Assembly: GCF_000744705.1 (NCBI RefSeq)
Contig: NZ_JQML01000001.1
Coordinates: forward strand, 1,364,001-1,428,000
Length of the DNA: 64,000 bases
Source: Streptacidiphilus albus JL83
GTDB lineage: Bacteria; Actinomycetota; Actinomycetes; Streptomycetales; Streptomycetaceae
Direction: 5' to 3'
Made by a program: the position numbers and the translations under genes. Below, piece after piece: positions 24,276 to 33,131 of this stretch. The notes beneath the pieces were generated by a model. The model did not search any database, was not told the origin of the DNA, and worked only from the letters and a program-made list of their open reading frames with translations. The stretch's first letter is position 1, and each line of letters starts with the position of its first letter.

Positions 24276-25009
24276 GTCCCGTCCAGTCGCGTTTCGATCA
24301 AAGGGCGGAGCATGTCTCGGACGTGCTCCTCGGCCAGGTCGCGGGCGGTCGCCCCGTCCCCGGCGGCGATGGCGTCGAGCAGGGCCCGGTGCTGCCGGTC
24401 GGCGGTCCGGTGGGCCTGCTCCCCCGCGAACGGTAGACACAGTAGCGGCCCGATCTCCGTCTGGAAACGGATCTCTTCGCGGGTCAGCCGGGCGGACTGG
24501 GAGGCGGCGGCGATCTCGACGTGCAGCCGGCCGTCGACCCGGGCGCGGGCCGGAGCGTCAGCGGCGTCGGCGAACTCCTGCAGCGAACGGCGGGGCGCGT
24601 CCAGGTCGGTGCTGTCGGCGCGGTCGGCGGCGAGCCGGGCGGTGCCGCCGGCCACGGCGGCGTAGTGGTCGGCCAGGTCGCGCAACTCCTCGATGGTGTG
24701 GGCGAAGAGGGTCTGCCGGAGACGGTCGTGCAGGGTGTCGGCGGGGGCCTGGACGAAGGTCCCGCCGCCCCGGCCGCGCCGGGTGGCCACCAGGCCCTGC
24801 TGCCGCAGCGCCATCAGCGCCTCCCGCAGGGTGACCGTGGAGACGTTGAGCCGTCCTGCGAGGTCGCTCTCTCCCGGCAGTTGCTCGCCGTCCGCGAGCA
24901 GGCCGAGGGCGATGGCGTCGCCCAGGCGGCGGACGACCACCTCGACCCTGGCCTCGCTGTCGAGGGGGGCGAAGATCGCACGGCGCGCGGCGCTGGAGAG
25001 TCGGTTCAC
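24257..25009 (-). CDS. GntR family (FadR/FCD-type) transcriptional regulator
   Basis: 250 residues from GTG 25009. The winged helix covers residues ~20-90 (RRLGDAIALGLLADGEQLPG, LAGRLNVSTVTLREALMALR) with a GRGGGTFV wing. The C-terminal FCD helices end in HRALLDAIAAGDGATARDLAEEHVRDML, with metal-binding histidines in FCD positions. It is translationally coupled to the Cache gene and divergent from the permease, with inverted repeats in between. Likely a repressor of the permease, relieved by an amine or amino-acid ligand. Confidence 0.88.
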   Translation of the reverse strand: MNRLSSAARRAIFAPLDSEARVEVVVRRLGDAIALGLLADGEQLPGESDLAGRLNVSTVTLREALMALRQQGLVATRRGRGGGTFVQAPADTLHDRLRQTLFAHTIEELRDLADHYAAVAGGTARLAADRADSTDLDAPRRSLQEFADAADAPARARVDGRLHVEIAAASQSARLTREEIRFQTEIGPLLCLPFAGEQAHRTADRQHRALLDAIAAGDGATARDLAEEHVRDMLRPLIETRLDGTWQAAR

Positions 25010-25110
25010 GCCTGCACTGCCCTCCGTGGTCGGTCGGCGGCCTGCGCACCTGCGGTGCCGGTCCCTTCCCTGCGGGACCATCCCATCACAGATCGGTTTC
25101 ACTGGGCAGC

Positions 25111-25142
25111 ACCCATTGCCATATGACCTATGGGTTCATATG
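25111..25142. promoter_or_regulatory. Nested inverted repeats, candidate GntR operator
   Basis: ACCCAT (25111-25116) pairs with ATGGGT (25130-25135), and CATATGA (25120-25126) pairs with TCATATG (25136-25142). They lie between the divergent GntR and permease genes in an AT-rich patch. Confidence 0.55.
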
Positions 25143-25197
25143 TTTTGCTGACGCTCCCCCAGCCCCACCCCGCCCCACCCCCGCGAAAGGCCCGCCG

Positions 25198-26685
25198 ATG
25201 TCACTCGCGCCATCCGACCCGCTGTCGGAACTCCATGTGACGGATGCCCAGGATGCCGCCGATGCCGCCCAGCTGGCCTCACTCGGCTACAGCCAGCAGC
25301 TGACCAGGGCGCTCGGCCTGTGGTCCAACTTCGCCGTCGGCTTCACCTACCTCTCCCCCCTCGTCGGCGTGTACTCGGTCTTCGACTACGGGCTGGCCAC
25401 CGGCGGTCCCTCCTTCTTCTGGACCATCCCGCTGGTCCTGGTCGGCCAGGGCCTGGTGCTGCTCGCCTTCGCCGAGGTCTCCTCGCAGTACCCGCTGGCC
25501 GGCGGGATCTACCAGTGGGCCAAGCGACTTGTCGGCCCCCGCTACGCCTGGATGGCCGGCTGGATGTACACCTGGGCACTACTGATCACCATCGCCTCGG
25601 TGGCCTACCCGATCGCCACCTACGCGGGGCCGCTGTTCGGCTACGCCCCCGACCACGTCAACACCGTGATCACCACGGTGGTGGTGATCCTGCTCTGCGC
25701 GGTGGTCAACCTGATGGGCGTCCGGCGGCTGGCGTTCGCCGCCAACATCGGCGTCGCGGCCGAGGTGCTCGGCACCCTCGGCCTCGGTCTCTACCTGCTC
25801 TTCTTCCACCGCCACCACGGGATCTCGGTGGTCCTGCACACCTCCGGCGCGGGCGCGTCCGGCGGCTACCTCGGCGCCTTCCTGGCCTCCTGCCTGTTCG
25901 CCGTGTGGATCTTCTACGGCTTCGAGGCCTGCGGCGACATCGCCGAGGAGGTCAAGGACCCCTCGCGCAAGGTGCCCCGGGCGATGGGCATGACCCTCGC
26001 CGTCGGCGCCGTCGCCACGGTGGTGCTGACGCTGGGTCTGATCCTGGCGGTGCCGAACTTCGGCGCGGTCATCAGCGGCAAGGTCGCCGACCCGCTGGGC
26101 GCGGCGCTGGCTGCCTCGCTCGGCACCGTCGGCAGCAAGTTCGCACTGACCCTGATCGTGATCGGCTTCGTCTCCTGCACCCTGGCCATCCAGGCCGCCG
26201 CCACCCGGCTGGTGTACTCCTACGCCCGGGACGGCGTCATCATCGGCCACCGGGCGCTGTCCAAGCTGCACCCGACCTTCCACATGCCCCCGGCGGCCAC
26301 CGCCGTCACCGCGATCGTCCCGGCCGCCCTGGCCTTCCTGCCCTCGGCGACGGTCACCCGCATCATCACCTTCTCGGTGGTCGGCATCTACGTCGGCTTC
26401 CAGTCGGTGGTGCTGGCCTCGATCATCGGCCGGGCGCGGGGCTGGAAGCCCGCCGGGAGCTTCACGCTCGGCCGCTGGGGCTGGCCGGTGAACATCGCCG
26501 GCCTGGTCTACGGGGTGACCGCGATCGTGGTCCTCTCCATCAAGACCCCGCCCAACGGCAACGACTTCTTCGACCGCTGGCTGGTCCCGCTCTCGGTCGG
26601 CATAGTCGCCGTCATCGGACTGCTCTACCTTGCGGTGTTCCGCCCGAAGGAGCAGATCGCCGAGGAGGACCGGGCCGCGGCCTGA
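25198..26685 (+). CDS. APC-family amino acid permease
   Basis: 495 residues from ATG 25198 behind GAAAGG. About 12 membrane helices. Family motifs are WSNFAVGFTYLSPLVGVYSVF in helix 1, GGIYQWAKRLVGPRYAWMAGW, and the helix 6 unwound segment FYGFEACGDIAEEVKDPSRKVPRAM. The pattern is that of the amino acid/choline/GABA permease subfamily. Together with the divergent GntR and Cache genes it probably forms a small amine or amino-acid uptake module. Confidence 0.9.
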   Translation: MSLAPSDPLSELHVTDAQDAADAAQLASLGYSQQLTRALGLWSNFAVGFTYLSPLVGVYSVFDYGLATGGPSFFWTIPLVLVGQGLVLLAFAEVSSQYPLAGGIYQWAKRLVGPRYAWMAGWMYTWALLITIASVAYPIATYAGPLFGYAPDHVNTVITTVVVILLCAVVNLMGVRRLAFAANIGVAAEVLGTLGLGLYLLFFHRHHGISVVLHTSGAGASGGYLGAFLASCLFAVWIFYGFEACGDIAEEVKDPSRKVPRAMGMTLAVGAVATVVLTLGLILAVPNFGAVISGKVADPLGAALAASLGTVGSKFALTLIVIGFVSCTLAIQAAATRLVYSYARDGVIIGHRALSKLHPTFHMPPAATAVTAIVPAALAFLPSATVTRIITFSVVGIYVGFQSVVLASIIGRARGWKPAGSFTLGRWGWPVNIAGLVYGVTAIVVLSIKTPPNGNDFFDRWLVPLSVGIVAVIGLLYLAVFRPKEQIAEEDRAAA

Positions 26686-27119
26686 GCTGCCGTCACCACC
26701 CCGCCCGACCTCCCCACTCGCCGAACCCGCCCGCCAGACCCGCCCGCCAGACCCCCACCCGCCCGTCCCCCCGCTCGACCGACCGCCCCACTCGACCACC
26801 TGACCCGCGACCGATCGCCGACCGACCCCCCGCGGGCCGCGTTCGGTCCCCGTTCCGGCCCCGGACGCCCGCCCACCCCGGCGCGTCCGGGGCCGGTCCG
26901 CGTCCGGAGCCGGGGCCGGTCCGCATCCGGGGCTGGTCCGCGTCCGGGCCGCACTTCGGTCCCCAAAAGGCCCCAAAACCCAAACCGCAAGCCGTAAGCT
27001 CCCGTTGGTTCACGGTTCCGCTCTGCGTTCCCTGTCCGCCATGGCCCGTTCCCCGGGCGCTGGTGGCCTGTGCACACTCCACCCACGCTCCGCCTCGGAC
27101 CAACCAGGAGGCACCCGCC
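26686..27119. other. 434-base C-rich intergenic region with imperfect tandem repeats
   Basis: No gene is supported. The first part is strongly cytosine-rich. Between about 26880 and 26960 there are four imperfect copies of GCGTCCGGGGCCGGTCC with variable spacing. The ribosome site CAGGAGG of the phospholipase gene lies at 27105-27111. Confidence 0.5.
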
Positions 27120-29192
27120 TTGACCGCCCTCAACCGCCGCCGCTTCATCCAGCTGGCCGGCGGCACTGCCGCGTTCTCGATGCCCATGATGTCGAGCAGT
27201 ATCGCCCGCGCCGCGTCGATACCCGCCGCTCGGCGCACCGGAACTCTCCAGGACATCGAGCACATCGTCGTCCTGATGCAGGAGAACCGCTCCTTCGACC
27301 ACTACTTCGGCAGCCTGCGCGGCGTGCGCGGCTTCGGCGACCCGCGTCCGGTGATCCTGCCCAGCGGCAAGTCGGTCTGGTACCAGAGCGACGGCACCAA
27401 GGACGTCCTCCCGTTCCACCCGGACCAGCCGAACCTGGGCCTGGTCTTCCTGGAGGACCTGGCGCACGACTGGAACAGCACCCACCAGGCGTGGAACAAC
27501 GGCGCCTACGACCAGTGGATCCCCGCCAAGTCGCCGACCACCATGGCGTACCTGACCCGCGAGGACATCCCCTTCCACTACGCCCTGGCCGACGCCTTCA
27601 CCATCTGCGACGCCTACCACTGCTCGCTGCTGAGCTGCACCGACCCCAACCGGTACTACATGTGGACCGGCTACACCGGCAACGACGGCGCGGGCGACGG
27701 ACCGGTGCTGGACAACGCCGAGGCCGGCTACAACTGGTCCACCTACCCGGAGCGGCTGGAGGCGGCCGGGGTCTCCTGGAAGATCTACCAGGACATCGGC
27801 ACCGGCCTGAACGCGGACGGCTACTGGGGCTGGACGGACGACGCCTACATCGGCAACTACGGCGACAACTCGCTGCTGTACTTCGACAACTACCGCAACG
27901 CCCAGCCCGGCGACGCGCTCTACGAGAAGGCCCGCACCGGTACCAACGTCTCGGCCGGCGGAGGCTTCTTCGACCAGCTGAAGGCCGACGTGGTCGGCGG
28001 CAAGCTGCCCTCCGTCTCCTGGGTGGTCGCCCCCGAGGCCTTCACCGAGCACCCCAACTGGCCCGCCAACTACGGTGCCTGGTACGTCTCGCAGATGCTG
28101 GACGCGCTCACCGCCGACCCCGACGTCTGGGCGAAGACCGCGCTGATCATCACCTTCGACGAGAACGACGGCTTCTTCGACCACGACGTCCCGGCCTTCC
28201 CGCCGGCCTCGGCCGCGCAGGGCCGGTCGACCGTCGACGTCTCCGCCGACCTCTACACCTCCGGCGCCAACGGATTCGACGTCGGCCCCTACGGCCTGGG
28301 CCCGCGCGTGCCGATGCTGGTCGTCTCCCCCTGGAGCAAGGGCGGCTACGTCAACTCCGAGGTCTTCGACCACACCTCGATCATCCAGCTGATCGAGCAG
28401 CGCTTCGGCGTCCGCGAGCCCAACATCTCGCCCTGGCGCCGCACCATCTGCGGCGACCTGACCTCCGTCTTCGACTTCGGCCACGCCGACGCCAAGGTAC
28501 CCGCGCTGCCCGACACCAGCGGTTACCGGCCGCCGAACGCCAACCGCTACCCCGACTACGTGCCGACCCTCCCGGCCAACCCGCAGCTGCCGAAGCAGGA
28601 GCCGGGCACCCGCCCGGCCCGGGCGCTGCCGTACAACCTCGCGGTCGACGGCGCGGTCAGCACCGCCACCGGCGCGCTGGCGCTCACCTTCGCCAACCAC
28701 AGCTCGGTCGGCGTCAACTGGCTGGTCACCTCGGCGACCCACGCCGCCGGCCCGTGGAGCTACACCGTCGGCGCCGGGGAGAGCCTGACCGGCAGCTGGG
28801 ACGTCGCGGGCGACGCCAAGGGCGCCTACGACTTCACCGCGCACGGCCCCAACGGCTTCCTCCGCCGGCTCACCGGCAGTGCCGCCCTGGCCGGGGTCGA
28901 GGTGACCGCCCAGCAGGTCGGCCGCAACGCCGAGATCCGCCTGGTCCTCAGCAACCACGGCGCGACCACGGTCCGCCTCACCGTCACCGACGCCTACGGC
29001 AACACCCGCCCGCAGAGCTTCCGGCTGCGTCCGGGCACCAGCACCACCCACTCGATCGACCTGCGCCACGCCCACGGCTGGTACGACCTGTCCGTGGTCT
29101 CCGACCACGACAGCGACTACCTCCGCCGCATCGCCGGCCACACCGAGACCGGCAAGCCCAGCATCAGCGACCCCGCCATCGGCGCCAGCTGA
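27120..29192 (+). CDS. Tat-exported phosphocholine-specific phospholipase C
   Basis: 690 residues from TTG 27120, with CAGGAGG nine bases upstream. Residues 1-31 are a twin-arginine signal (NRRRFIQLAGG). The phosphoesterase domain (~40-430) shows the family motifs IEHIVVLMQENRSFDHYFGSL, LADAFTICDAYHCSLLSCTDPNR, ITFDENDGFFDH and GPRVPMLVVSPWSKGGYV. Two C-terminal beta-domains follow (from about residue 505), as in Pseudomonas-type phospholipases. The enzyme would hydrolyse phospholipid head groups outside the cell for phosphate or membrane attack. Immediately downstream begins the IS-rich region. Confidence 0.93.
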   Translation: MTALNRRRFIQLAGGTAAFSMPMMSSSIARAASIPAARRTGTLQDIEHIVVLMQENRSFDHYFGSLRGVRGFGDPRPVILPSGKSVWYQSDGTKDVLPFHPDQPNLGLVFLEDLAHDWNSTHQAWNNGAYDQWIPAKSPTTMAYLTREDIPFHYALADAFTICDAYHCSLLSCTDPNRYYMWTGYTGNDGAGDGPVLDNAEAGYNWSTYPERLEAAGVSWKIYQDIGTGLNADGYWGWTDDAYIGNYGDNSLLYFDNYRNAQPGDALYEKARTGTNVSAGGGFFDQLKADVVGGKLPSVSWVVAPEAFTEHPNWPANYGAWYVSQMLDALTADPDVWAKTALIITFDENDGFFDHDVPAFPPASAAQGRSTVDVSADLYTSGANGFDVGPYGLGPRVPMLVVSPWSKGGYVNSEVFDHTSIIQLIEQRFGVREPNISPWRRTICGDLTSVFDFGHADAKVPALPDTSGYRPPNANRYPDYVPTLPANPQLPKQEPGTRPARALPYNLAVDGAVSTATGALALTFANHSSVGVNWLVTSATHAAGPWSYTVGAGESLTGSWDVAGDAKGAYDFTAHGPNGFLRRLTGSAALAGVEVTAQQVGRNAEIRLVLSNHGATTVRLTVTDAYGNTRPQSFRLRPGTSTTHSIDLRHAHGWYDLSVVSDHDSDYLRRIAGHTETGKPSISDPAIGAS

Positions 29193-29286
29193 GCGAACTG
29201 CTCCCTGCGCAAGGGGCCGCCGGTCCGCTGGCCACGGTGAGCGTGCTGCAGTTCCTGCTCGGGCTCTCCGACCGCGACGCCAGTTG
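29193..29286 (+). pseudogene. Tiny IS1182-type transposase fragment
   Basis: The frame after the phospholipase stop reads GPLATVSVLQFLLGLSDRDA, which resembles the N-terminal part of IS1182-family transposases (TSVLQFxxxLxDRxAA). It stops at 29286 and is joined directly to an IS701 fragment. Too short for certainty. Confidence 0.4.
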
Positions 29287-30094
29287 ATGTTCGCAACCAA
29301 GACCGCCCAGGCCCAGGCCATGCTGGAGAAGGCGCACGCCGCCGGGGTCCGCGCGAGCTTCTTCGCCGGGGACGAGGTCTACGGCGCCAAGGCCCTGCGG
29401 ACCACCTGCCGCCGGCTCGGCCTCGGCTACGCAGTCGCGGTCCGCAGCAGCCACCACCTCACCCTGCCCTCGGGCGCCAGGCTGTCCGCCGCCAAGGCGA
29501 AAGCCCTGGTCCCCAAGGGGGCCTGGCAGCGGATGCGCACCGGAACCGGCAGCAAGGGCGCACGCGACTACGACTGGGCCATGCTCGACGTCCACCCCGA
29601 CGACACCCCCGCCGACCACGCGGAAGGCGGGGTCTCGGTGCTGCTGGCCCGCCGCCACCGCTACACCGGAACCGTCTCCTACTACCGCTGCTGGAGCCCG
29701 ATACCGGCGAGCCTGGCGCGGCTGGTGGGCATCGTGTGCCTACGCTGGAAGATCGAGGAAGACTTCCAAGCCGCGAAGAACACCGTCGGCCTGGACAAAG
29801 GCCAGGTCACCACCTGGACCAGCTGGCACCGCTGGTCCAGGTGGTGACCTGGTCGCCTACGCATTCCTCGCCGTCGCCACCGCCCTCGAAGCAGGCGAAC
29901 CCACACCCGCCGGGCTCGAGCTGGTCCCACTCAGCAGCTTCGAACTCCTGCGCCTGCTCCGGCTACTGATCCTCCCCACGCCCCGCCGGGACGCCGGCCA
30001 CGTCCTGCGCTGGTCCGCCTGGCGACGCCGCCACCAACACCGCGCCCGCGCCTGCCACCAACGCTGGCACGCCTACACCGACAGCACCCCATGA
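29284..30094 (+). pseudogene. IS701-family transposase remnant, 5'-truncated and frameshifted
   Basis: The frame from 29284 matches the middle of IS701 transposases (HAAGVRASFFAGDEVYGAKA, SKGARDYDWAML, then WKIEEDFQAAKNTVGLDKGQVTTWTSWHRW). At 29831-29852 the frame is lost at the right arm of a perfect 22-bp inverted repeat, and the protein continues in another frame as LVAYAFLAVATALEAGEPTP to WSAWRRRHQHRARACHQRWH and a TGA at 30094. The N-terminal half is missing. Confidence 0.85.
29802..29852. repeat. Perfect 22-bp inverted repeat with 7-base loop
   Basis: Left arm 29802-29823 and right arm 29831-29852 are exact reverse complements around TGGCACC. The right arm replaces the expected transposase sequence and breaks the frame there. 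Confidence 0.9.
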
Positions 30095-30121
30095 ACCCAA
30101 AGATCACGATCTACAGCTGCC

Positions 30122-30373
30122 GTGGCTGTTCCTACAACCAACTCCCTTTCATGTTCAGGACACAAGATCTGGGACAATTACTCCAGCCACACCAGCCACG
30201 ACGTCCGCGACTGGACCAGTAAACAGCCCTGGCTCAAGGTCGTCCCCCTGCCCCCGTACGCACCGGAGCTGAACCCCGTCGAGCTCTTGTGGAAGATCGT
30301 CAAGGACGCGATCGCCAACCGGGCCTTCCGTTCGATTCAGAGCGTTGTGGTGAACCGCTCTGCTGATCGATGA
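30122..30373 (+). pseudogene. IS630-family transposase C-terminal fragment
   Basis: From about 30158 the frame reads GHKIWDNYSSHTSHDVRDW and then VVPLPPYAPELNPVELLWKI, the last DDE-domain segment of IS630-type transposases, with the catalytic glutamate in NPVELLW. The upstream half is absent. Confidence 0.75.
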
Positions 30374-30445
30374 CCTGCGGTTTTCTCTTCTCGGTGGTGT
30401 GTGAGCGGTGCCTGTCGGGCAGTCAGCTGACGTCTGGTCGGTTCG

Positions 30446-31120
30446 GTGGTGGAGGTGTCGTTCGTGCCGTCGGTGATCGCGTTGCTGGAGCGTCGTGAGG
30501 CGCGGGCTCGGGAAGAGCTTGATGCCTGGCAGGAGTTGCTGCGCGAGGCCCAGGAGCAGGTGAACCTCCACCGGGAGCGGGTGGAGTGCGCGCGGATCGG
30601 CCGGGAGGAGGTCCTGCGGGCGCTGGCGGAGGAGGTCGAGGTGGCGATGTTGCCGCTGCCGAGCGCGGTGACCGCGCCCGTTCCTGTGCCGGAGCCGGAG
30701 GCACCGGTGTCCTCGCCGTCATCGGAGTCGGTGACGGCGGCGGTTGACGTGCGGGAGCCGGCGGTGCCTGCGGCGTCGTCGGTTCTGCGGGGGGACTACG
30801 ATCCGCGTCCGCCGGTGTGGCGGCCGGGGCTGGGGGTGGAGGTGCTGGCCGGGGTCTACCGGCAGGTCTTCGATGTGGTCGCGGCTGCGGGTGCTCCGGT
30901 GGCGGTCAAGGCGTTGACCCTCGCGCTGGGGCGGGACGCGGAGCGGTTGAACGAGATCGAGAAGGTCCGTCACCGTGCGTATGCGCTGCAGGCGCGGGGC
31001 TGGCTGGCTCGGGTGCCGGGCGGGTTGTTCATCCCGGCGCAGGGCCTGGTGCCGCCAGCCGGTGCGGGCGGAACTCGGGCCAGTGCGGGCGCTGGCCGGC
31101 CATCCGCCGCACGAGGGTGA
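30446..31120 (+). CDS. Conserved hypothetical protein, coiled coil plus winged-helix-like C-terminus
   Basis: 224 residues. Residues ~10-65 are strongly helical and charged (LLERREARAREELDAWQELL), likely coiled coil. A proline/serine-rich linker follows. Residues ~125-200 (VLAGVYRQVFDVVAAAGAPV, ALTLALGRDAERLNEIEKVR, RAYALQARGWLARVPGGLF) look like a winged helix. The last ~20 residues overlap the end of an IS5 remnant on the other strand and may not be native. Such proteins are common in Streptomyces accessory DNA; function unknown. Confidence 0.6.
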   Translation: MVEVSFVPSVIALLERREARAREELDAWQELLREAQEQVNLHRERVECARIGREEVLRALAEEVEVAMLPLPSAVTAPVPVPEPEAPVSSPSSESVTAAVDVREPAVPAASSVLRGDYDPRPPVWRPGLGVEVLAGVYRQVFDVVAAAGAPVAVKALTLALGRDAERLNEIEKVRHRAYALQARGWLARVPGGLFIPAQGLVPPAGAGGTRASAGAGRPSAARG

Positions 31121-31721
31121 TCGTGGCGGCCCACCACACCATCTGCACGTGGTGGTCGGGGCGGCGCTCGTGGTCGCGGTTCAGGCGCCGTGAGCGCGAC
31201 AGCCAGCCCAAGGTCCGCTCCACCACCCAGCGGCGCGCCAGCACCTTGAACCCCTTGGTCCCGTCGGTGCGCTTGACCACCTCCACCTCCACCCCGTGCG
31301 CGGCGAAGGCGTCGGCCAGTTCCTGGCCCTGGTAGGCGGAGTCCACCCAGACGAGTTCGAGGAGCCGTCCGGGCTCGGCCATGAACGCTTCGAGCAGTTC
31401 GGGGGCGGCCTTGGAGTCGTGAACGTTGGCGGGGGTGACGGTGACCTCCAGCAGCAGTCCGCCGGTGTCGGTGAGGATGTGGCGCTTGCGGCCGTCCCGG
31501 GATTTTCCGCCGTCGTAGCCTCGTGAGGAGGCCGGGCAGGTCTCCGAGCCGTCTACGGACTGGGAGTCGATGATGCCCGCGCTCGGCTCCGGGAGGCGTC
31601 CCTGCCGCTCGCGCTCGGTGCGGCGTAGGCGCTGGTGGAGCTCGCGAATGTAGCCGTGGCGGCGCCAGCGGCGGAAGAAGTCGTAGACCGCCCGCCACCC
31701 AGTTCTGTGGAATCCAACCTG
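31029..31721 (-). pseudogene. IS5-family transposase, 5'-truncated
   Basis: The minus-strand frame entering at 31721 reads GWRAVYDFFRRWRRHGYIRE, then GIIDSQSVDGSETCPASSRG, YDGGKSRDGRKRHILTDTGG, LVWVDSAYQGQELADAFAAH and RRWVVERTLGWLSRSRRLNR. These are the DDE blocks of IS5-type transposases. An in-frame TGA at 31722 precedes it, so the first ~50 residues are missing. Its 3' end runs into the hypothetical gene on the other strand. Confidence 0.87.
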
Positions 31722-31795
31722 TCAAGTGGCGTCGTAGGTCCCCCTGGTCGATTTGCGCTGGCCCGCTGGGTCGAATGCCGGGAGACTCCTGTGCT

Positions 31796-31954
31796 GTGAA
31801 CATGGGGATCTCTGGTTTCGAGCCGTCCTTCCTGATCGGGGTCGACGCAATTCGTCAGGCGCACGGATCGCGCCTGGCGGCGCTGGCCGGTAGGCGGCTG
31901 ACGGGGTTCGCGCTGGTGCGGTTTGCCGAAGACGGGGACTGGTTTGCCGACTGA
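31796..31954 (+). pseudogene. N-terminal fragment of a hypothetical gene, cut by an IS3 element
   Basis: A GTG-initiated frame of 52 residues reads MGISGFEPSFLIGVDAIRQA, then LAALAGRRLTGFALVRFAED and GDWFAD, with protein-like codon use. It stops exactly where the IS3-family element begins (31952). The remainder of the gene is not found on the other side. Family uncertain. Confidence 0.5.
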
Positions 31955-32021
31955 AGTTCCCCCTCTGAGCTGGACAGGTTGATACTGGGACGCATGGTCC
32001 CGGAGGAAGCAGTCCAAAGCA

Positions 32022-32327
32022 GTGAGTAGTAAGAGCAACATGAGCAAGCGGTACTCGGCCGAGTTCAAGCGGGATGCGGTCTCGCTGGCGTGTTCGCCAG
32101 GTCGGAATGTGACCGAGGTCGCGCGGGAGCTGGGGATCAGTTCCGAGGGCCTGCGGGGCTGGGTCAGGCAGGCCCGGATCGACAGCGGCCAGGGGCCGGC
32201 CGGGGCGGCGACCACTGACGAGAAGGCTGAGCTGGCCCGGGTGAAGCGGGAGCTGGCCGAGGTGAAGAAGGCGAACGCGATCTTGCTAAAAGCGGCGGCC
32301 TTCTTCGCGAAGGAGCTGGTGGAGTAG
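32022..32327 (+). CDS. IS3-family transposase OrfA
   Basis: 101 residues with the OrfA helix-turn-helix (KRYSAEFKRDAVSLACSPGR, EVARELGISSEGLRGWVRQA) and a C-terminal leucine-zipper helix (ELARVKRELAEVKKANAILL). An internal ATG at 32040 is an alternative start. The TAAAAG near 32287 lies where IS3 elements usually shift frame to make OrfAB, although the slippery run is short here. Confidence 0.9.
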   Translation: MSSKSNMSKRYSAEFKRDAVSLACSPGRNVTEVARELGISSEGLRGWVRQARIDSGQGPAGAATTDEKAELARVKRELAEVKKANAILLKAAAFFAKELVE

Positions 32328-33131
32328 GCACTGTGTGCCGCTTCATCGACGCGGAGAAGGCCACCGAGGACAACCCCGACGGCTACAGCGTCTCCCTGCT
32401 GTGTCGGACTTTGGGACTGCCGCGCTCGACCTACTACGCCCACTGTGCCGCTGCCCCCGTCCGTCAGGTCCGTGACCGGGACCAGGAGCGGCTGCTGGGT
32501 GAGATCCGGGTGCTGCACGCGGGATCGCGCGGTGCCTACGGGGTGCCGCGCGTCCATGCCGCGCTGAGCCGGGCGGGGAGGGCGGTCAATCGCAAGCGGG
32601 TCGAGCGGCTGATGCGGGAGAACGGCATCGAGGGCGTGACCCGACGCCGTCGGCGCGGGCTGACCCGGCAGGCGAAGCGGGCGGTGTTCGCCGCCGACCT
32701 GATCGGACGGGACTTCACCGCTCCGCGTCCGGGGATGCGGCTGGTCGGCGATATGACTGAACTGGTCACCGAGGAAGGGAAGTTGTACCTGGCGACGTGC
32801 ATCGACCTGGGTACCCGCGAGATGCTCGGATGGGCGATGGCCGACCACCACCGCGCCGAGCTTCCGGTGGCAGCGCTGCAGATGGCCGCGGGCCGCGGAA
32901 GTCTGGAGTCGGGCTGCATCATGCACACCGACCGGGGCAGCGAGTACACCAGTGCCGAATTCCGGTCGGCGATACAGGAGTTGGATCTCCGGCAGAGTAT
33001 GGGACGAGTCGGCTCGTGTTACGATAACGCCGCGGCGGAGAGTTGGTTTGCCCTGCTAAAGGCCGAAATCGGCACCACAGTATGGGCCACCCGGGCACAG
33101 GCCCGAGCCGACGTCTTCCGCTTCATCGAAG

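Noticed and set aside
25320..29192. A continuous 1290-codon frame across the permease and phospholipase genes
   Set aside because: Its first 600 codons are the antisense-like shifted frame of the permease gene and a cytosine-rich gap; the real phospholipase starts at TTG 27120 with a ribosome site and Tat signal.
26625..29321. An 898-codon minus-strand frame opposite the phospholipase gene
   Set aside because: Low-complexity complement of a real gene with no recognisable domain.
31796..31951. Left flank of the IS3 element as the missing 5' part of the IS1380 transposase
   Set aside because: Its protein does not match IS1380 N-termini and the in-phase frame has a stop codon.
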